64,000 bases of DNA from NCBI GenBank assembly GCA_037445635.1, contig JBBIKC010000009.1, positions 17,560 to 81,559 on the forward strand. Direction: 5' to 3'. The translations under genes were made by a program, and so were the position numbers. Of this stretch, positions 24,132 through 33,542 are shown piece after piece. The notes beneath the pieces were generated by a model. The model made no database searches, was not told the origin of the DNA, and saw only the letters and a program-made list of their open reading frames with translations. This DNA is from JBFMCC01 sp037445635. GTDB lineage: Bacteria > Chloroflexota > Anaerolineae > Anaerolineales > Villigracilaceae. Numbering within the stretch: the first letter of the stretch is position 1; each line of letters starts with the position of its first letter.

Positions 24132-25574
24132 ATGAACACACAACAACTCAACGAAACAATTTCAAAAACACTCGCCGCATGGAACATCCCAGGCGGAGCA
24201 GTGGCGATTGCCCAGGGCGATGAGATTTTCGTGCAGGGTTATGGAGCGCTTGAAGCGGACAAGCCCGAAGCCGTCAACGCGGATACTATCTTTGCCATCG
24301 GCTCGACCACCAAAGCCTTCACATCTGCGCTCGTCGGCATGTTGGTGGACGAAGGCAAACTCAACTGGGATGACCCCGTCATCAAGCGCTTGCCCGATTT
24401 TCAACTCTACGACGAATGGATTACCAAGAACGTCACCGTGCGAGATTTGCTTTGTCACCGTTTGGGACTCGAACGCGCGCAACGCCTCTACTACCATCGC
24501 GGATATGACCAGCGCGAAATCATCCGTCGAATGCGTTATCTCAAACCCGTTGCAAATTTCCGCACCGCGTTTCAATACGCCAACCAGCAATACGGCGCGG
24601 CAGGATTAATTGTCCAAGCGGTTACAGGCAAAAGTTGGGATGATGTCATCACTGAAAAAATCTTCAACGCATTAAATATGTCCCGTACTTTCAGCGGCTA
24701 CGACCGTCTCACCGACCACAAAAATTTTGCGTCGCCTCATGCCGTTGCCGATGAAACCTATCCTGCAGGCGTGCGCTTCCTCGGCGAGCAACGTCCCACC
24801 GAGCAATTCAAAATTGTCCATGAACCCGCTGGTTCGATTCACACATCAGCCAACGACCTCGCGCAATGGCTCAAGGCTCTGCTCAACAACGGCGCGCCGC
24901 TCATTCAACCTGCCACCTTCAACGAACTCACCACGCCGCAAATCGTCATGCAAGATGCGCTCAACTCCGAACTCGCGCCGCTCGCCTATCTTCAACCCGC
25001 CACGCATTTTTGGACCTACGCGCTCGGTTGGTGGGCGATGGATTATCGCGGCGAAAAAGTTCTCATGCACGGCGGTCAAATGCCTGGCTACAATTCCGCC
25101 GTCGCGTTTTTTCCGCAGCGCAAACTCGCGCTCGCCGTCATGGTCAACGTCCATCAAACCCTCGCCCACGCCGCGCTCTTTTACGCCATCTCCGATATTC
25201 TGCTTGATAAAAATGACCGCGACTGGTCATCCGATTTTCAGATGGTCGCGCAGGGATACATGGCGGAAGTTAAAAATCAAGTGGATGAAACCCGCCTCAA
25301 ACGTGACCCGAACCTGCCTCCGTCCATCGGGCTTGATTCCTTCGCTGGGACATTTTCCAACGACCTCTACGGCGAGATGACCGTGATCCACAAAGACGAC
25401 TCTCTGCAACTGACTTACGGAGTCAACACCGCGGCGCTCGAACACTGGCAGGGCGACACCTTCCTCGCGCATTGGAATCTCAGCGCGTTCATGGATGACT
25501 CCATGATTGCATTCTCACCCGATGGTAAGGTGATGACAGTGCTCAATGATAGAGCGGAGTATAAGAAGATTTAA
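24132..25574 (+). CDS. Beta-lactamase-fold serine hydrolase with C-terminal DUF3471-like domain
   Basis: A 480-residue class C beta-lactamase/PBP4*-type protein. The catalytic 'STTK' (SxxK) motif lies near residue 55, 'YAN' (YxN) in 'FQYANQQYG', and 'HGG' in place of KTG in 'MHGGQMPGYNS'. A C-terminal beta-rich segment of about 100 residues resembles the DUF3471 domain. Such proteins act as peptidases or esterases more often than as lactamases. No signal peptide is evident. GGAG precedes the ATG at 24132; the longer reading begins in repeat DNA. It sits between the acyl-CoA ligase and PepD. Confidence 0.85.
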   Translation: MNTQQLNETISKTLAAWNIPGGAVAIAQGDEIFVQGYGALEADKPEAVNADTIFAIGSTTKAFTSALVGMLVDEGKLNWDDPVIKRLPDFQLYDEWITKNVTVRDLLCHRLGLERAQRLYYHRGYDQREIIRRMRYLKPVANFRTAFQYANQQYGAAGLIVQAVTGKSWDDVITEKIFNALNMSRTFSGYDRLTDHKNFASPHAVADETYPAGVRFLGEQRPTEQFKIVHEPAGSIHTSANDLAQWLKALLNNGAPLIQPATFNELTTPQIVMQDALNSELAPLAYLQPATHFWTYALGWWAMDYRGEKVLMHGGQMPGYNSAVAFFPQRKLALAVMVNVHQTLAHAALFYAISDILLDKNDRDWSSDFQMVAQGYMAEVKNQVDETRLKRDPNLPPSIGLDSFAGTFSNDLYGEMTVIHKDDSLQLTYGVNTAALEHWQGDTFLAHWNLSAFMDDSMIAFSPDGKVMTVLNDRAEYKKI

Positions 25575-25576
25575 GT

Positions 25577-25628
25577 ACCGCGACATTCATGTCGCAATTT
25601 CTCGCGAGATAAATCTCGCGGTACCGAA
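25577..25628. repeat. GGTACCGCGAC double hairpin
   Basis: Two small hairpins (GCGACAT/ATGTCGC and GCGAGAT/ATCTCGC) are nested within an outer GTACCGCGA/TCGCGGTAC pairing. The element fills the gap between the serine hydrolase gene and pepD. It is compact and probably a dispersed repeat. Confidence 0.7.
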
Positions 25629-25635
25629 GGAACCC

Positions 25636-27072
25636 ATGAACCCCACCGACCTCATCCTCTCCAATTTTGAAAAAATCTCCTCCATCCCGCGCGGCACCAA
25701 ATATGAAGCGGGCATCCGCAATTGGCTCATAGATTGGGCGGCGGAACACAACTGCATATCCAAAACCGATGCGGCGGGGAATTTGGTCATCTATGTCCCT
25801 GCAACTAAAGGCTGCGAAGACCGCCCGACGTTGATTCTGCAAGGTCATCTCGATATGGTTTGCCAGAAGACTTCTGAATCAACGCATGATTTTACAAAAG
25901 ACCCCATTCAACTCATTCGTGATGGCGATTGGATTCGCGCCAATGGCACCACCCTCGGCGCGGACAATGGCATTGGCATTGCGCTGATGATGTCCATCGT
26001 GGAAGATGAGTCGGTCAAACATCCGCCGCTGGAATTGCTGCTGACCGTGGAAGAAGAACTCGGCGTGGTCGGCGCGGACAACCTCGATCCGTCCCTGCTT
26101 TCGGGCAAGACGCTCATCAACTTGGATTCGGAAACTGAGGGTGTGTTCACTGTCGGCTGTGCGGGCGGCGGGAGCGTGAACATCACCTTGCCTGTTACTT
26201 GGGATTTGCAACAGCAGGGTGAAGTTGCGTTTGAGTTGAAGGTCAGCGGGTTGCAGGGCGGACATTCTGGCGAAGACATCAACAAATTCCGCGCTAACGC
26301 CAACAAACTCATTGCGCGCATTTTGGATGAAATTCAACGTAACTTCCCTATTCGATTGTCCACGCTCAAAGGCGGGACGGCGCGCAACGCCATTCCACGC
26401 GAAGCGGAATCCATATTTGTTTGTGCGACTGACAAAAAAGAATCATGCAAAGAAATTTTCGCTGTCTTTCAGGTAGCCATCCAAAACGAACTTGCCAAAA
26501 CAGAAACAGGGCTGACGTTATCGCTGAATGAAATCAAGGGCAAATCCATCCGTGCCATTAGCCAAGCCGAGACTCAAGCGGCGATCCGCCTGCTGATGGC
26601 GCTGCCGCATGGGGTCTCGTCCATGTCTGCGGAGATGCCCGCGTTTGTCGAAACATCCAATAACATCGGCGTTATGGAGTTGAAGGAAGATGGGCTATCC
26701 ATCATCTCGAACCAGCGCAGTTCGGTCTTTTCGAGATTGGAAGAAATTACCAGACGAGTCGAAACCGTCGCATGGCTGGCAGGCGCAAAGACCGAAAGAA
26801 CGAAGATGTTCCCTCCCTGGCAGCCGAATATGGAATCTCCGCTCCTCAAAAAATGCGGCGAGACCTACCGCTCCATCAAAGGAGAAGACCCCAAAATCGA
26901 ACTCACCCACGGCGGTCTCGAGTGCGGCATCATCAGCGACCGCTGCGGCGAGCTGGATACAATTTCGATGGGTCCCACCATCAAAGACCTGCATTCACCC
27001 GATGAGCGCTTGTTCATTCCATCCCTGCCAAAGATATGGGGACTTATGAAATCACTGCTTGCAACAATGTAG
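25636..27072 (+). CDS. pepD: Aminoacyl-histidine dipeptidase (M20C)
   Basis: A 478-residue zinc dipeptidase of the PepD family cleaving Xaa-His and other dipeptides. Metal and catalytic motifs are visible: 'LILQGHLDMVCQK', 'GTTLGADNGIGIALMM', the Glu-Glu pair in 'LTVEEELGVVGA', 'LINLDSETEGVFTVGCAGG' and the late 'THGGLECGII'. Length and order match E. coli PepD. GAAGGA lies upstream of the ATG at 25636. Its 3' end is overlapped by a decayed transposase on the other strand, but the normal 'PSLPKIWGLMKSLL' C-terminus appears intact. Confidence 0.92.
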   Translation: MNPTDLILSNFEKISSIPRGTKYEAGIRNWLIDWAAEHNCISKTDAAGNLVIYVPATKGCEDRPTLILQGHLDMVCQKTSESTHDFTKDPIQLIRDGDWIRANGTTLGADNGIGIALMMSIVEDESVKHPPLELLLTVEEELGVVGADNLDPSLLSGKTLINLDSETEGVFTVGCAGGGSVNITLPVTWDLQQQGEVAFELKVSGLQGGHSGEDINKFRANANKLIARILDEIQRNFPIRLSTLKGGTARNAIPREAESIFVCATDKKESCKEIFAVFQVAIQNELAKTETGLTLSLNEIKGKSIRAISQAETQAAIRLLMALPHGVSSMSAEMPAFVETSNNIGVMELKEDGLSIISNQRSSVFSRLEEITRRVETVAWLAGAKTERTKMFPPWQPNMESPLLKKCGETYRSIKGEDPKIELTHGGLECGIISDRCGELDTISMGPTIKDLHSPDERLFIPSLPKIWGLMKSLLATM

Positions 27073-27682
27073 GGGTGTGGACTTCAAAGATGTCGTCTTG
27101 CTCGTCATCGCGCGCCCATTCCTTGTATCCGTGTGCAACCGTGGAATGCTGGCGTTCGATCCCTTGATACGATTCGTATTCATCCGTGAAGACATGACAG
27201 TTCGGGTAGGTAAAGCGATGCACGTGCTTCACCGGGTTCTTGGCTTGCGTGGTGTGCACGACTCGCAAACGAACCTGCCCACTGGTGCGACCAATCGTTC
27301 CCAAGGCGGGCGGATGATTATTGGCGTACGCGCCTCGGCCGCGCCGCAAATTCAGAACGGTCAGGTAGTTCAGTCTCAACTCGGCGGCCAATTCGTTCGT
27401 GGTCTCGCCTTTCAGGATGCCGCGTAGAAGCAAGACCACTTGTTGTGGCGTGAGATGATGTTGTTGCAGAACCGTTTTGGCGTATAGGTTGTAGATATGC
27501 TTGCAGTCACGACAGCGATGCACCTTCAACTTGCTCTTGCGAGTCATGCGAAACAGATTGGCTCGCTCCACCGACGCCTGGCACCAGGGACACTTCAACC
27601 CTTGCGGGTGAAAGTGTTCCAAGATCCATTGTTCGCTTTCTTCCCGACTGAGTAGACCTGTGATTGGAAATTCTATCTCCAT
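27044..27682 (-). pseudogene. Decayed IS1595-family (ISXO2-like) transposase
   Basis: The 212-codon frame starts with the family's Zn-ribbon ('CPWC' and 'CRDCKHIYN', about residues 33-66) and HTH region. It then jumps from 'LNLRR' straight to 'GRGAYANNHPPALGTIGRTSGQVRLRVV'. Intact relatives I know carry about 60 residues between these points, including the first catalytic Asp in a 'TETDEMFQNAGEKG' type segment, so an in-frame internal deletion is likely. The end also lacks the 'EGLWSTLRNFLRPFRG'-type C-terminus and runs into the pepD 3' end. The second Asp region 'FTDEYESYQ' remains. It cannot be active. Terminal inverted repeats are not evident by eye. Confidence 0.75.
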
Positions 27683-28028
27683 AGTCTACCATCACTCTTT
27701 CTAATCATGAGCCTAGCTTTTATGTGTCTGATTTGGGTGTTAATCAACCCAAAGGTTTTCAAAAGTGGGCCTGCAGCGTCGCAAAGATCTGCAAAGCGCG
27801 GTACATATCTGGTATACGGGTATAAATTTCGGCCCGCATCACTGCATACCCCAGCGTAGCCCAGAATGGAATGAAACGCCAAAAGCATAACCTCCAATAA
27901 ACGGGCTGACAGGCCACTAAAATTTAGAAGCGACGGAGGGAGACCTCCACCGCTTTTGATTTATGAAATTCAGCGCCTTTCAATATTTGAAATCAGAGAA
28001 CGTCGCATTGCCCTGCCGGCGAATCGGA
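27683..28028. other. Gene-free gap beside the transposase remnant
   Basis: These 346 bases hold no convincing gene on either strand. A short dyad (TTGGGTGTTAATCAACCCAA, about 27737-27756) is the only structure I see. It may include the outer end of the old insertion element. Confidence 0.5.
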
Positions 28029-29447
28029 CTATTTTTTACAACCCATCGCTTCCCATTGAGAGTGCATGGATCTCCACGCCTCCACTGCCTGTTCCATCTT
28101 GGTCACTGCTTCGCGCCAGGCTTGTTCGAGGTCTTTGCCATTGGCAATATCCTGCAGCATGGTGTCCACGATGCCCGGCGTGCCGAAGACTTCCCACGCC
28201 CAGGGCGGGACAACGTCGGAGCGCTGGAATTGTCCGTTTGACACCGAACCCATGTTCATTGCAGGGTGATTGGCAAAAGGATACCAGCCGTAGAAGGATT
28301 GAATCCAATCCGAGTGGCGGGTAGTGAATGGATCGGGACTGGTGAGCGCCTGATCGCGTACGGAAGTAAGAAGCGGAATCATGTGCCCCGGCACAGTCAG
28401 GTTGTAACGCAGAATCCTGCCGCCGCTGACGAGCCATTGCAGGAAGTCCTTCGCCTCCTGCTGGTTCTTCGTCCCCGCTGCGATGGCGAACCGGTTCCAC
28501 ACCCCAAGCGTGACTTTGACATCGCCAAAGGGCGGGAAGATGACCGTGGTATTGTCAGCCAATTCGGGATGCGCTTCGGTCACCTGGACTCCCAGGCGGC
28601 CCCCGTACATGGACATTGCCACCCGCTGATTCATGTACGCGTCGATCTGTTCACCGTAACTCCAGGTGCTGTAGCCGGGCGGGGCATATTGCGCCAATTC
28701 CGCCCAACGCTTCACCGCCGTCAATGCCTGTGGTTGTCCAAAAACGACTTCGCCGTCGCAGGAAAAATAATCCCCGCCGTTCTGCCACAGAAAGACAGAG
28801 AAATAATTGACCGTGGCAATGTTTTGCCCCGCGGGCAGGGCGATGCCATACATGTCGCCCCGCGTCAAGACGCGGGCAGCCTTCAGAATTTCTTCGTATG
28901 TTGTTGGAAGGGGGAGTCCCGCCTGCGCGAGCAAATCCTTTCGCACCCACAAGCCATACACGCTGACGGCATACGGCACGGCGTACACCTGTCCGTTTTG
29001 CTGATAAAGACTGCCCGCCACAAAATCATCTTCGCCGATGTTCGCCACGATGTCGTTCAACGGCAGGAGGTAGCCCGCTTCCACCCATTGCGGCACGAGG
29101 GTGGGTTCCACTTCGAAGATGCCAAGATCCGCGCCCGAGGCGAGCGCGCTGATGAGGCGCCGCCCGCGCGAGGCAGGCGACGCCATGATGATGTCCACTT
29201 CGACGTTGGGATGCTGGGATTGGTATTCGGCAATCAGCGTTTGCAGGATCGCCAGTTGGTTGGGGTCGCTTTCAGTGGTGAAGAACGGGATGATTTTCGG
29301 GGTGGTTGAATCCGTCGAAACGGTACCCGGCGCGGTCGGGGTTGGAAGCGAGGAGGTCGGGGCAGGCGCGCAAGACGCCGCGAGGGTCAGCATCAGGACA
29401 AACGCGGCGGCTTTGCTGATTATGCAAGTTGTGAAAAAGTTTTGCAT
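28029..29447 (-). CDS. Extracellular solute-binding lipoprotein, ABC sugar-type
   Basis: A 472-residue family-1 solute-binding protein. The signal peptide (hydrophobic to about residue 24) ends in the lipobox 'LAASC', with Cys 26 as the lipid anchor, followed by a Pro/Thr/Ser linker. 'IIPFFTTESDPNQLAILQTLIAEYQSQHPNVEV' (seen in shorter pieces), 'VYAVPYAVSVYGLWVRKD' and 'LPTTYEEILKAARVL' are typical of sugar-binding ABC components. No permease or ATPase genes adjoin it, so it either uses a shared transporter or is an orphan. It lies downstream of the TctABC genes on the same strand. Confidence 0.85.
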   Translation of the reverse strand: MQNFFTTCIISKAAAFVLMLTLAASCAPAPTSSLPTPTAPGTVSTDSTTPKIIPFFTTESDPNQLAILQTLIAEYQSQHPNVEVDIIMASPASRGRRLISALASGADLGIFEVEPTLVPQWVEAGYLLPLNDIVANIGEDDFVAGSLYQQNGQVYAVPYAVSVYGLWVRKDLLAQAGLPLPTTYEEILKAARVLTRGDMYGIALPAGQNIATVNYFSVFLWQNGGDYFSCDGEVVFGQPQALTAVKRWAELAQYAPPGYSTWSYGEQIDAYMNQRVAMSMYGGRLGVQVTEAHPELADNTTVIFPPFGDVKVTLGVWNRFAIAAGTKNQQEAKDFLQWLVSGGRILRYNLTVPGHMIPLLTSVRDQALTSPDPFTTRHSDWIQSFYGWYPFANHPAMNMGSVSNGQFQRSDVVPPWAWEVFGTPGIVDTMLQDIANGKDLEQAWREAVTKMEQAVEAWRSMHSQWEAMGCKK

Positions 29448-29505
29448 AGTCTGATTCTATCTGCAAACTGCCTTGTCCTGTTGTTCGCCTGATACGCTAC
29501 CCAGA

Positions 29506-31047
29506 TCAATCCTCCTGGCCTTCTCCGAAGACCACGCGGCCAGCCTCGACCGGTTTCCGCCTGAGCCGCGCGATCAGTGCCGGGGTGTAAGGCAGGATGA
29601 CGGCAGCCGCGGCGGCGAGCAGAAGTCCCAGCGAGAGGGGACGGGTGAAGAACACGCTCGGGTCGCCTTGACTGATGGAGAGGGCGCGGCGGAATTGAGC
29701 CTCGGCCATCGGGAGGAGGATCACGCCGAGGATGGTCGGCCCAACCGGGAATCCGTAGCGACGCATGAAAAAGCCCACGACGCCGATGGCGTACATGATC
29801 ATCACGTCTACGAAACTGTTGGAGATGCTGTAAACGCCCAAGGTGCCAAACACAAGAATCCCTGCATAAAGCATGGCACGCGGGATTGCCAAAATCTTGA
29901 TCCAGATGCGGATCAGCGGCAGGTTCAAGATCAAGAGCATCACGTTCCCGATATACAGGCTGGCAATCAACGCCCACACCAAATCTGGCGATTTTTGGAA
30001 CAACAGCGGCCCGGGCTGCAGATTATAAATTTGGAAAGCCACCAGCAGGATGGCAGCCGTGGCAGAGGTGGGCAGCCCAAGCGTAAGCAGTGGGACAAGC
30101 ACCCCGGAAAACGCTGCGTTGTTGGCCGCTTCCGGGCCTGCCACACCCTCGATGGCTCCGCGCCCCCATTCCTCTTTGTGCTTCGACAGGCGCTTCTCGG
30201 TGGTGTAACTCAGGAAGGTGGGAATTTCCGCGCCGCCCGCGGGCAAGGCGCCGAACGGGAATCCAATCAGTGTGCCGCGCAGCCAGGCAGGCCACGAGCG
30301 CTTCCATTCCTCGGGGGTCATCCCGACGCGGCTTTTTACGGGCAGGATTTCTTCCTTGGTATTCCGCATTTGCGAGGCGACGTACAACGCCTCGCCGACC
30401 GCGAAGAGCCCCACCGCCACCACAACAACATCAATGCCATCCAGCAGTTCGGGAATGCCAAAGGTCAGGCGCGGCTGGCCGGTCAACACGTCAATGCCGA
30501 TCAATCCAATGAAGAGGCCGATGAACAGGCTGATCATGCCCCGTAAAAACGACTTTCCAACCAGCGCAGTGACGCTCATGAAGGCCAGAATCGTCAGGGA
30601 GAAGTAATCGGCAGGCTGGAAGAGCAGGGCCAGTCTGGCAATGACCGGAGCCACAAAGGTCAGCAATAGGGTGGAGATGGTGCCTGCCACGAAGGAGCCA
30701 ATCGCGGCGGTGGCAAGAGCCGCGCCGCCGCGTCCAGACTTTGCCATGGCAAAGCCTTCGAACGTGGTCGCCACCGAAGCCGATTCGCCGGGCGTGTTCA
30801 ACAGGATGGACGTGGTGGAACCGCCGTACATCCCGCCATAGTAGATGCCGGCAAACATGATGAGCGCGCCGGTCGGGTCGAAGTTGTAGGTGAGCGGCAA
30901 GAGCAACGCCACGGTCAACGCGGGACCGATGCCCGGCAGGACACCAATGGCGGTTCCCAGCGTAACGCCGAGAGCCGCCAGAAGCAGATACTGGAGAGTA
31001 AACGCGCTGGCAAAGCCGTGGAGCAGATTGGTCAAGACATCCATCAT
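29506..31047 (-). CDS. Tripartite tricarboxylate transporter, large membrane subunit TctA
   Basis: A 513-residue polytopic protein with about 11-12 hydrophobic segments. 'GVTLGTAIGVLPGIGPALTVALLLPLTY' (as two overlapping motifs), 'YYGGMYGGSTTSILLNTPGE' and the later 'FPFGALPAGGAEIPTFLSY' are the two inverted repeats typical of TctA. With TctB and TctC it forms a secondary, ion-driven importer of tricarboxylates or related acids. GTGAGGAC precedes the start codons at 31047/31044; the long upstream extension overlapping tctB is rejected. It is the last gene of the tctC-tctB-tctA run. Confidence 0.93.
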   Translation of the reverse strand: MMDVLTNLLHGFASAFTLQYLLLAALGVTLGTAIGVLPGIGPALTVALLLPLTYNFDPTGALIMFAGIYYGGMYGGSTTSILLNTPGESASVATTFEGFAMAKSGRGGAALATAAIGSFVAGTISTLLLTFVAPVIARLALLFQPADYFSLTILAFMSVTALVGKSFLRGMISLFIGLFIGLIGIDVLTGQPRLTFGIPELLDGIDVVVVAVGLFAVGEALYVASQMRNTKEEILPVKSRVGMTPEEWKRSWPAWLRGTLIGFPFGALPAGGAEIPTFLSYTTEKRLSKHKEEWGRGAIEGVAGPEAANNAAFSGVLVPLLTLGLPTSATAAILLVAFQIYNLQPGPLLFQKSPDLVWALIASLYIGNVMLLILNLPLIRIWIKILAIPRAMLYAGILVFGTLGVYSISNSFVDVMIMYAIGVVGFFMRRYGFPVGPTILGVILLPMAEAQFRRALSISQGDPSVFFTRPLSLGLLLAAAAAVILPYTPALIARLRRKPVEAGRVVFGEGQED

Positions 31048-31054
31048 GAAGTCC

Positions 31055-31567
31055 TCACAAGATGCCTGCGAGTAACCCGGCTGGGAGTCGCACGCCGAGA
31101 ACACGGGTGAAAGCCAGGTAAATGACAAGTCCCAGCGCCACGCCAATGACGATATCGCGCTTCGGGCGCGTACTGCCCAGGATGCGCCCAATAACCGGGA
31201 AAAAGAGGGCGGTTGCAACGGTGTAACCCAGCGGATGGAGCAGGGATGCGTACGCCACGAGCGAAAGCAGGGACAGGATGGTCGTGCGCCAGTCTGTGGC
31301 CGCCTCTTCAGATGCGACCTCCGCCACGAGATCGTTATCCAACACGATCGTGGTTCTCAGGAAAAACAAGACGCCAAGGATCAGGATGCCGACCCCAACA
31401 ACCTTTGGGAAAACGCGCGGCCCCACCACAATGAAGCCCGCGCCCGTCCCAATCTGTGATACCTGGGTGAGAATAATCCCACCCAGGATGGTCACAGTCA
31501 GCGCGGCAAGGCGCAAGCCAAACAGCGCGCGGGCCGGTAATGCGGGTTTAGGGTTGTCTGATGTCAT
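31055..31567 (-). CDS. Tripartite tricarboxylate transporter, small membrane subunit TctB
   Basis: A 170-residue membrane protein with four hydrophobic segments in the TctB pattern: 'GAGFIVVGPRVFPKVVGVGILILG' (in two pieces), a loop, then 'LLHPLGYTVATALFFPVIGRILG' and a final helix. It partners TctA. Its start overlaps the tctC stop by four bases (ATGA), and its end lies eight bases before the TctA start, so the three are one translational unit. The sequence is poorly conserved in the family, but position and topology make the call safe. Confidence 0.88.
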   Translation of the reverse strand: MTSDNPKPALPARALFGLRLAALTVTILGGIILTQVSQIGTGAGFIVVGPRVFPKVVGVGILILGVLFFLRTTIVLDNDLVAEVASEEAATDWRTTILSLLSLVAYASLLHPLGYTVATALFFPVIGRILGSTRPKRDIVIGVALGLVIYLAFTRVLGVRLPAGLLAGIL

Positions 31568-32610
31568 TGGATCAGGCCGATGTCCCGCAGAACGCCTTCG
31601 ATGCGCGTGATCTCATCCGTGAGGAACACGGAAAAATCATCGCCGGCCAGGTAGAAATCGGACCAGCCGTTCGTCTGCAAAGCCTGCTGCCATTCCGGGC
31701 TGTCGTGCATCTTATCGAAGACCGCCACGACCGCGTCGCGCTGTTCGGGGGTGAGGTCCGGGGCACCAAAGATCGCGCGCCAGTTCATGAGCACGACATT
31801 CACACCCGACTCTTTGATGGTTGGCGCATCCACGCCTTCCAATCGCTCCTCGCTGGATACAGCCAGCAGGCGCATCGTTCCTGCCTCCACCTGATCCGTA
31901 AATTCGGAGACGCCGGACACCCCCGCGGTAACTGCGCCGGAAAGGATGGCCGCAGTGGCCTCACCGCCGCCGGAATGGGCAATGTAGTTGATCTTGGCCG
32001 GGTCAATTCCGAGTTCCTTTGCGAGCAGCCCAATGAGGATGTGGTCCGTACCGCCGGCCGAGCCGCCGCCCCAACTGATGGACGTGGGATCGGCTTTGAA
32101 GTCGTCAATGAGTTGTTGGAGGGTTTCATATTTCGAGCCGGCGGGCACGACGATGGCCTCTGCCTCGGCGGTCAAAAGCGCAATGGGTGTGACCTGCGTC
32201 AGGTTCACGGGTGATTTGTTGGTTTGGATCGCTCCAACCATCACCAGGCCGCCCACCATCAACTCATGGGGATCGCCCTTCGCCTCGCTGACAAATTGCG
32301 CCAGCCCAACGGTGCCGCCCGCACCGGAAACATTATAGACCTGGACGTTCTGCCCCGTGATGTTTGCGATGATGGGTTGCATGGCCCTGGCCGTGCTATC
32401 CCAGCCGCCGCCCGGGGATGCAGGCGCCATAATGTTGATTGCCTCGGTCGGATAAACATAGGGCGGCTCCGTGGGGGCCTCGGTGGGCGCCTCGGTTGCC
32501 GGGGGTTCGGTAGCAGGCGCTTCGGTCGGGGTGGAAGCGGGGGCGCAGGCGGCAAGCACGAAGGCAAGCGCGAGCGTCAGGGTCAGGAACACGTTCAATT
32601 TGCGTTTCAT
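31564..32610 (-). CDS. Tripartite tricarboxylate transporter substrate-binding lipoprotein (TctC/Bug)
   Basis: A 348-residue periplasmic-type binding protein anchored as a lipoprotein: signal 'LTLALAFVLAAC' with Cys 22, then a Pro/Thr/Glu-rich linker. 'INIMAPASPGGGWDSTARAM' is the Bug-family motif that grips the carboxylate, and 'GVSGVSEFTDQVEAGTMRLLAVSSE' is the usual mid-region. It delivers a carboxylic acid to TctA/TctB. AAAGGAGAAG lies upstream of the ATG. The gene before it encodes a PEP-mutase/isocitrate-lyase family enzyme, which suggests that the imported acid could be a methylcitrate, malate or malonate derivative. Confidence 0.93.
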   Translation of the reverse strand: MKRKLNVFLTLTLALAFVLAACAPASTPTEAPATEPPATEAPTEAPTEPPYVYPTEAINIMAPASPGGGWDSTARAMQPIIANITGQNVQVYNVSGAGGTVGLAQFVSEAKGDPHELMVGGLVMVGAIQTNKSPVNLTQVTPIALLTAEAEAIVVPAGSKYETLQQLIDDFKADPTSISWGGGSAGGTDHILIGLLAKELGIDPAKINYIAHSGGGEATAAILSGAVTAGVSGVSEFTDQVEAGTMRLLAVSSEERLEGVDAPTIKESGVNVVLMNWRAIFGAPDLTPEQRDAVVAVFDKMHDSPEWQQALQTNGWSDFYLAGDDFSVFLTDEITRIEGVLRDIGLIQ

Positions 32611-32622
32611 TTTTCTTCTCCT

Positions 32623-33510
32623 TTATTGAACTGAATTTCTTGAATCCGCTATTTCGTAGCGGCTCAATTCCTGGTCGAGGGCGTCCCACTCAGGCAGGCG
32701 GACGAGGCGCTGTCGCTCGTTCCACTCCAGCATGGAGGGAAGAAGTAACTCGCTGGAGCGCGTCTTTTGCAACACGGCCAGCGCGCTTTGCATGGCGCGC
32801 GCCGCCACGCGCATGGCAAGGTTGGGATGAATCACAATGCGATAGCCCATCTCTTGCAATTCGTCGTGCGAGAGGATGGGTGTCTTCGCGCCTTCGGTCA
32901 TATTGAAAAGCAGGGGGGCTTGGATACGCCTGGGCAGTTCGGCGATCTGTTCGTTCTGCGTCGGCGCTTCCACGAAGAGGATGTCCGCGCCCGCGCGGGC
33001 ATAGAGGTTGGCGCGGCGCACGGCCTCGTCCATGCCGTGCGTGGCAATGGTATCGGTGCGGGCAATGACCAGCATATCCTTGCGAGCCTTCACCGCCGCA
33101 TGAATTTTTTGGGTCATCTCTTCGGTGGAAATGACCTCCTTGCCGCTGAAGTGACCGCTCCGTTTGGGCGTCACCTGGTCTTCGAGGTGGATCGCCGCCA
33201 CACCCGCGTCTTCATAGACTTGGACAGTGCGCGTCACATTGACGGCGTTGCCGTAGCCCGTATCCGCATCCGCCAGAACGGGCAGGCTGACCGCTTCGAC
33301 AATGCGGCGGATCGGTTCGACCATTTCCGTCATTGTCAGCAGGCCAATATCGGGCAGGGCAAACTGCACGTTGGCGATCCCCGCGCCGCTGACGTACACC
33401 GCGCTGAATCCCGCGTCCTCCACAATGCGGGCAGACAGCGCGTCCACCGCACCGGGCACGACCAGAATCCCTGACTGGGAAAGAAGGTCGCGAAGGGCAT
33501 TTGCTGTCAT
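32623..33510 (-). CDS. Isocitrate lyase/PEP mutase family enzyme with Ser at the lyase Cys
   Basis: A 295-residue TIM-barrel of the PEP mutase/isocitrate lyase superfamily. 'VYVSGAGIA', 'VLADADTGYGN' (Mg-binding Asp residues), 'AIHLEDQVTPKRSGHFSGKE' and 'VIARTDTIATHG' follow the family order. Active 2-methylisocitrate, isocitrate and dimethylmalate lyases have 'KRCGH', whose Cys is the acid/base; here residue 118 is Ser (AGC). Ser at this place points to a different reaction, for example decarboxylation or hydrolysis of an oxaloacetate-like acid, but this is inference. It heads the tctCBA run, so its substrate may be what that transporter imports. Confidence 0.85.
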   Translation of the reverse strand: MTANALRDLLSQSGILVVPGAVDALSARIVEDAGFSAVYVSGAGIANVQFALPDIGLLTMTEMVEPIRRIVEAVSLPVLADADTGYGNAVNVTRTVQVYEDAGVAAIHLEDQVTPKRSGHFSGKEVISTEEMTQKIHAAVKARKDMLVIARTDTIATHGMDEAVRRANLYARAGADILFVEAPTQNEQIAELPRRIQAPLLFNMTEGAKTPILSHDELQEMGYRIVIHPNLAMRVAARAMQSALAVLQKTRSSELLLPSMLEWNERQRLVRLPEWDALDQELSRYEIADSRNSVQ

Positions 33511-33542
33511 TTAGTATAGAATACCGACAGGGATATAAAACC

